A stretch of 6,666 bases of DNA, from contig CAMBQD010000057.1 of assembly GCA_945869905.1 (NCBI GenBank), positions 1 through 6,666 of the forward strand, written 5' to 3'. The DNA is from an uncultured Clostridia bacterium. GTDB lineage: Bacteria > Bacillota > Clostridia > Oscillospirales > Acutalibacteraceae. Positions 4,752 through 6,666 of the stretch are shown piece after piece. The notes below the pieces were generated by a model that saw nothing but the letters and a program-made list of their open reading frames with translations, ran no database searches and had not been told where the DNA came from. Each line of letters opens with the position of its first letter. Position 1 is the stretch's first letter. Made by a program: the position numbers and the translations under genes.

Positions 4752-6158
4752 TTATTCCTCGCCGTTCCAGCAATAGGTGCAAAGCTTGTCGGCACCAATG
4801 CCTACCGACTCTATCATATCGTCAAGTCTGTGGTAACGCAGTGATGTGAAGTGCAGTGTTTCACAAATTCTGTCCACCATTTTTTGATATTTTTCACTGT
4901 CCGGATTTGTGTATTCCTTCAGTGTTGCGTCGTCAGGCTCGCATCCCTCCAGCTCCTTTATCACCCTGCGTGTGATGAGCTCCATTTCAGATGTGGAGCG
5001 AGAGAAGTTGAGATACTTACAGCCGTAAAGCAGTGGAGGACAGGCAGGTCTGATGTGTACCTCCTTTGCTCCGTTAGCATATAAAAATTCAGTGGTTTCC
5101 CTTAGCTGAGTGCCGCGCACGATGGAATCGTCAATGAGCAGTAGGCTCTTATCCTTTATTAAATCACTGATTGGTATCAGCTTCATTTTTGCAATAAGGT
5201 TTCTTTTACTCTGGTGTGTGGGCATAAAGGAACGGGGCCAGGTGGGTGTGTATTTTACAAAGGGACGTGAGAAGGGTATGCCGGACTCGTTTGAATATCC
5301 GATTGCGTGGGCAATGCCAGAGTCAGGTATGCCTGCCACAATATCAGGCTTAACGTTGTCGCGCTTTGCAAGGGCACGTCCGCAGTTGTATCTCATTTTC
5401 TCAACGCTGATACCCTCATATGATGATGACGGATATCCGTAATATATCCACAGAAACGTGCAGATTTTCATATCCTTGCCCGGTGCAACAAGTGTTTTTA
5501 CACCGTCGGCAGTCATAATTACTATTTCACCGGCGCCCAGCTCCTTATAATCGGTGTAGCCGAGGTTTAAGTAAGCAAAGCTTTCAAAGCTGGCACAAAA
5601 GCCGTTATCCTTTTTGCCGATAACAATAGGTGTTCTGCCCATTTTATCTCTTGCACAGTAAATTCCCTTAGGTGTTAAAATCAGCATACTCAGTGAGCCG
5701 TCAACAATCTCCTGTGCATAACGTATGCCGTCAATAAAGTTTTCCTTTTGGTTTATGATTGCCGCCACCAGCTCGGTAGGGTTAATATCGCCGTTTTGCA
5801 TTTCAAAGAAATGGGTGTTCGATTTTATTATTTTATCAACTATTTCATCCGCATTGTTGATTTTTCCTACGGTTGTAACGGCAAATGTTCCGTGGTGGGA
5901 ACGTACCAATATAGGCTGTGCCTCAAAATCGGAAATGCAGCCGATACCCAGAGTGCCGTGCATTTCGTTTGATTCCTTTGTAAATTTTGTTCTGAAGGGT
6001 GCATTTTCAATGTTGTGGATTGCCTTATCAAATCCGCTTTCAGGGCTGTAAACTGCCATACCGGCACGCCTTGTGCCAAGGTGTGAGTGGTAGTCAACAC
6101 CGAAAAACAAATCAAACACGCAATCCTCCTTGGATGCAGCCGCAAAAAATCCTCCCAT
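4752..6158 (-). CDS. Divergent PurF-like amidophosphoribosyltransferase paralogue
   Basis: This 468-residue protein has the PurF layout: an N-terminal class II glutaminase (Ntn-hydrolase) domain (13 to about 225) and a C-terminal phosphoribosyltransferase domain (about 240-440). PurF makes phosphoribosylamine from PRPP and glutamine, the first step of purine synthesis. Kept features: C13 after a 12-residue leader (SKED|C) as candidate nucleophile exposed by processing; the PRPP loop LLIDDSIVRGT (340-350); AGIPDSGIAHAIGY (275-288); and C233, C380, C460 and C463, which match the four [4Fe-4S] ligands of Bacillus PurF. Altered features: HRGQE is LGTRRA, HVRY is IGCI (Arg to C74), HNGN is TVGK (Asn to V97), and SDTE is NPTE (Asp to P127). 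The PRPP flexible loop KNRYVGRTF reads KYTPTWPRSF. The open frame extends to 6317, but a promoter lies inside that extension and AGGAGAGGG precedes ATG 6158. It stands alone, not in a purine operon. It is probably a paralogue with modified ammonia chemistry or regulation. Confidence 0.85.
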   Translation of the reverse strand: MGGFFAAASKEDCVFDLFFGVDYHSHLGTRRAGMAVYSPESGFDKAIHNIENAPFRTKFTKESNEMHGTLGIGCISDFEAQPILVRSHHGTFAVTTVGKINNADEIVDKIIKSNTHFFEMQNGDINPTELVAAIINQKENFIDGIRYAQEIVDGSLSMLILTPKGIYCARDKMGRTPIVIGKKDNGFCASFESFAYLNLGYTDYKELGAGEIVIMTADGVKTLVAPGKDMKICTFLWIYYGYPSSSYEGISVEKMRYNCGRALAKRDNVKPDIVAGIPDSGIAHAIGYSNESGIPFSRPFVKYTPTWPRSFMPTHQSKRNLIAKMKLIPISDLIKDKSLLLIDDSIVRGTQLRETTEFLYANGAKEVHIRPACPPLLYGCKYLNFSRSTSEMELITRRVIKELEGCEPDDATLKEYTNPDSEKYQKMVDRICETLHFTSLRYHRLDDMIESVGIGADKLCTYCWNGEE

Positions 6159-6194
6159 AGCTATCCCTCTCCTGTATAAAAATTTTGCAAGGCT

Positions 6195-6222
6195 ATTATA
6201 ACAGAATATAACGAAAAGGCAA
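6195..6222 (-). promoter_or_regulatory. Extended -10 promoter of the PurF-like gene
   Basis: On the minus strand, TGTTATAAT contains a perfect TATAAT (6195-6200) with the TG of an extended -10. A weak TTGCCT (6217-6222) lies 16 bases upstream. The start near 6188 gives a leader of about 30 bases ending in AGGAGAGGG. That leader is too short for a purine riboswitch, and it places translation initiation at 6158 rather than further upstream. Confidence 0.7.
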
Positions 6223-6373
6223 ATAAAAAATTTGCAAATAAAAGCAATATTTTTAAAAGCGTGGAAAATGTAAATCTTGACACTGTTATCGGCTATAAGC
6301 AAAATTCGGTAAAGCATAATTTCCTTGAGAATTATTAGTCGAAAAAGAAATTTAAATTTTCATTACAAAACTA
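6223..6373. other. Intergenic A/T-rich spacer without a recognised gene
   Basis: This stretch lies between the divergent promoters of the PurF-like gene and the structured RNA. It contains a lone TTGACA (6277-6282) with only a poor CAAAAT 17 bases downstream. A short ATAATT/AATTAT inverted repeat lies near 6318-6335. I see no coding pattern, no riboswitch and no operator that I recognise. Confidence 0.4.
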
Positions 6374-6402
6374 TTGCAAAATAAAAAATGCCGTGATATA
6401 AT
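6374..6402 (+). promoter_or_regulatory. Strong sigma-A promoter of the structured RNA
   Basis: TTGCAA (6374-6379) and a perfect TATAAT (6397-6402) are separated by 17 bases. The predicted start at 6409-6411 coincides with the first base-paired nucleotides of the RNA fold. Confidence 0.75.
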
Positions 6403-6408
6403 ACTTGC

Positions 6409-6536
6409 AGAAATATTCCCAATTGTATTTCTGGAGAAGCCTGCCCGGTGCGGGTTTTAGGTTTAACACATTATAATGCACCGTTTGCTTATAGTTAAAC
6501 CTAAGACCATGTTACAGGTGGGCCTTCTTTATTTTT
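6409..6536 (+). ncRNA. ssrS: Structured non-coding RNA, candidate 6S RNA
   Basis: No reading frame is supported here, but the transcript folds into a long rod. A 5' hairpin pairs AGAAATA (6409-6415) with TATTTCT (6426-6432). A closing stem pairs GGAGAAGCCTGCC (6433-6445) with 6517-6530, with one bulged C and some G-U pairs. An internal bubble (6446-6454 against 6507-6516) is followed by a 13-bp stem (6455-6467 with 6494-6506) and a 26-base apical loop. The closing stem runs into TTCTTTATTTTTA and so doubles as a terminator. A rod with a central asymmetric bubble is the shape of 6S RNA, which binds sigma-A RNA polymerase. CGGTG on the 5' side and GTTACAGG on the 3' side of the bubble resemble, from memory, conserved 6S bases. 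At about 128 nt it is short for 6S (usually 160-200). A cis-acting leader is the alternative, but the next gene has its own promoter. Confidence 0.5.
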
Positions 6537-6557
6537 ACGGACTTTATTTCAAGGCAA

Positions 6558-6586
6558 TTGACAATTTAATAATATGTGTCTATAAT
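6558..6586 (+). promoter_or_regulatory. Perfect-consensus sigma-A promoter of the right-edge gene
   Basis: TTGACA (6558-6563), a 17-base spacer and TATAAT (6581-6586) give a 12/12 consensus match. The start near 6593 leaves a leader of about 29 bases carrying GAGGT (6612-6616) before the ATG at 6622. Confidence 0.85.
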
Positions 6587-6621
6587 GAATACTAATGAAA
6601 TCAATATGAACGAGGTAGATT

Positions 6622-6666
6622 ATGGACAGCTTAAAAAGTAAAGGACTGCGCAACATGAATGTGATT
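6622..6666 (+). CDS. N-terminus of an unidentified gene, cut by the window edge
   Basis: Only 15 codons are present (MDSLKSKGLRNMNVI, no stop). A well-placed GAGGT at 6612-6616 and the perfect promoter just upstream make this a real start. The short, polar, basic beginning has no signal peptide, so the product is probably cytoplasmic. The family cannot be recognised from this fragment. An earlier ATG (6606) in another frame closes after 11 codons and is not preferred. Confidence 0.65.
   Translation, partial: MDSLKSKGLRNMNVI

Noticed and set aside
5725..6051. Plus-strand open frame of 108 codons inside the PurF-like gene
   Set aside because: It is a shadow of the well-conserved minus-strand coding frame; no ribosome binding site and no family features.
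6159..6195. Purine or PRPP riboswitch ahead of the PurF-like gene
   Set aside because: The predicted leader is only about 30 bases and consists mostly of the ribosome binding site; there is no room for an aptamer.
6159..6317. N-terminal hydrophobic extension of the PurF-like protein (53 extra residues)
   Set aside because: An extended -10 promoter (6195-6222) lies inside it. AGGAGAGGG precedes ATG 6158, and the family leader and Cys begin just after that ATG. The extension has no ribosome binding site and its translation looks like A/T-rich spacer.
6409..6536. T-box, SRP RNA or known riboswitch identity for the structured RNA
   Set aside because: There is no T-box UGGNACCGCG motif, no SRP GGAAG tetraloop region, and no riboswitch core that I recognise. 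The downstream gene also has its own promoter.
6601..6641. Short plus-strand frame from ATG 6606 as a leader peptide
   Set aside because: Eleven codons with no ribosome binding site. The GAGGT that would serve the gene at 6622 lies inside it, so chance is the simpler explanation.

Overview
The window looks like a chromosomal segment of a low-GC, anaerobic, Gram-positive bacterium, most likely a gut-type Clostridia (Eubacteriales). The evidence is A/T-rich spacers, strong AGGAG-type ribosome binding sites, near-consensus sigma-A promoters, short U-tailed hairpin terminators, and a gene set typical of Clostridia: a ferredoxin-thioredoxin-reductase-like protein, a GufA-type ZIP transporter, and an ECF sigma/anti-sigma pair. 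No transposase, phage gene, CRISPR array, tRNA or rRNA is visible.

Layout from left to right. Bases 1-121 hold only the end of something upstream and a bidirectional terminator. A minus-strand exported endonuclease/exonuclease/phosphatase-fold protein follows (122-1054). A divergent intergenic region then drives a plus-strand two-gene redox operon: a 65-residue FTR-catalytic-subunit-like Fe-S protein (1236-1433) and a thioredoxin (1445-1741). A shared bidirectional terminator separates this from a convergent minus-strand ZIP metal transporter (1810-2613). Next, on the minus strand, comes a three-gene cassette read from right to left: ECF sigma factor (4051-4605), single-pass membrane protein that is probably its anti-sigma factor (3225-3998), and a small secreted protein (2719-3228) overlapping the previous gene by 4 bases. 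The cassette has its own promoter and a very strong terminator.

The right third holds a stand-alone, divergent PurF-like amidophosphoribosyltransferase paralogue (4752-6158, minus strand) with its own extended -10 promoter and terminator. Its catalytic Cys, four Fe-S cysteines and PRPP loop are kept, but the usual glutamine-binding residues are replaced. Divergent from it, on the plus strand, is a promoter-driven structured RNA of about 128 nt (6409-6536), best guessed as a 6S RNA. It is followed by a perfect-consensus promoter and the first 15 codons of a gene that runs off the window.

The most interesting items are the PurF-like paralogue with a remodelled glutaminase site, the candidate 6S RNA, the compact FTR-like/thioredoxin operon with a displaced cysteine pair, and the sigma/anti-sigma/secreted-protein operon whose exported product has no known role.
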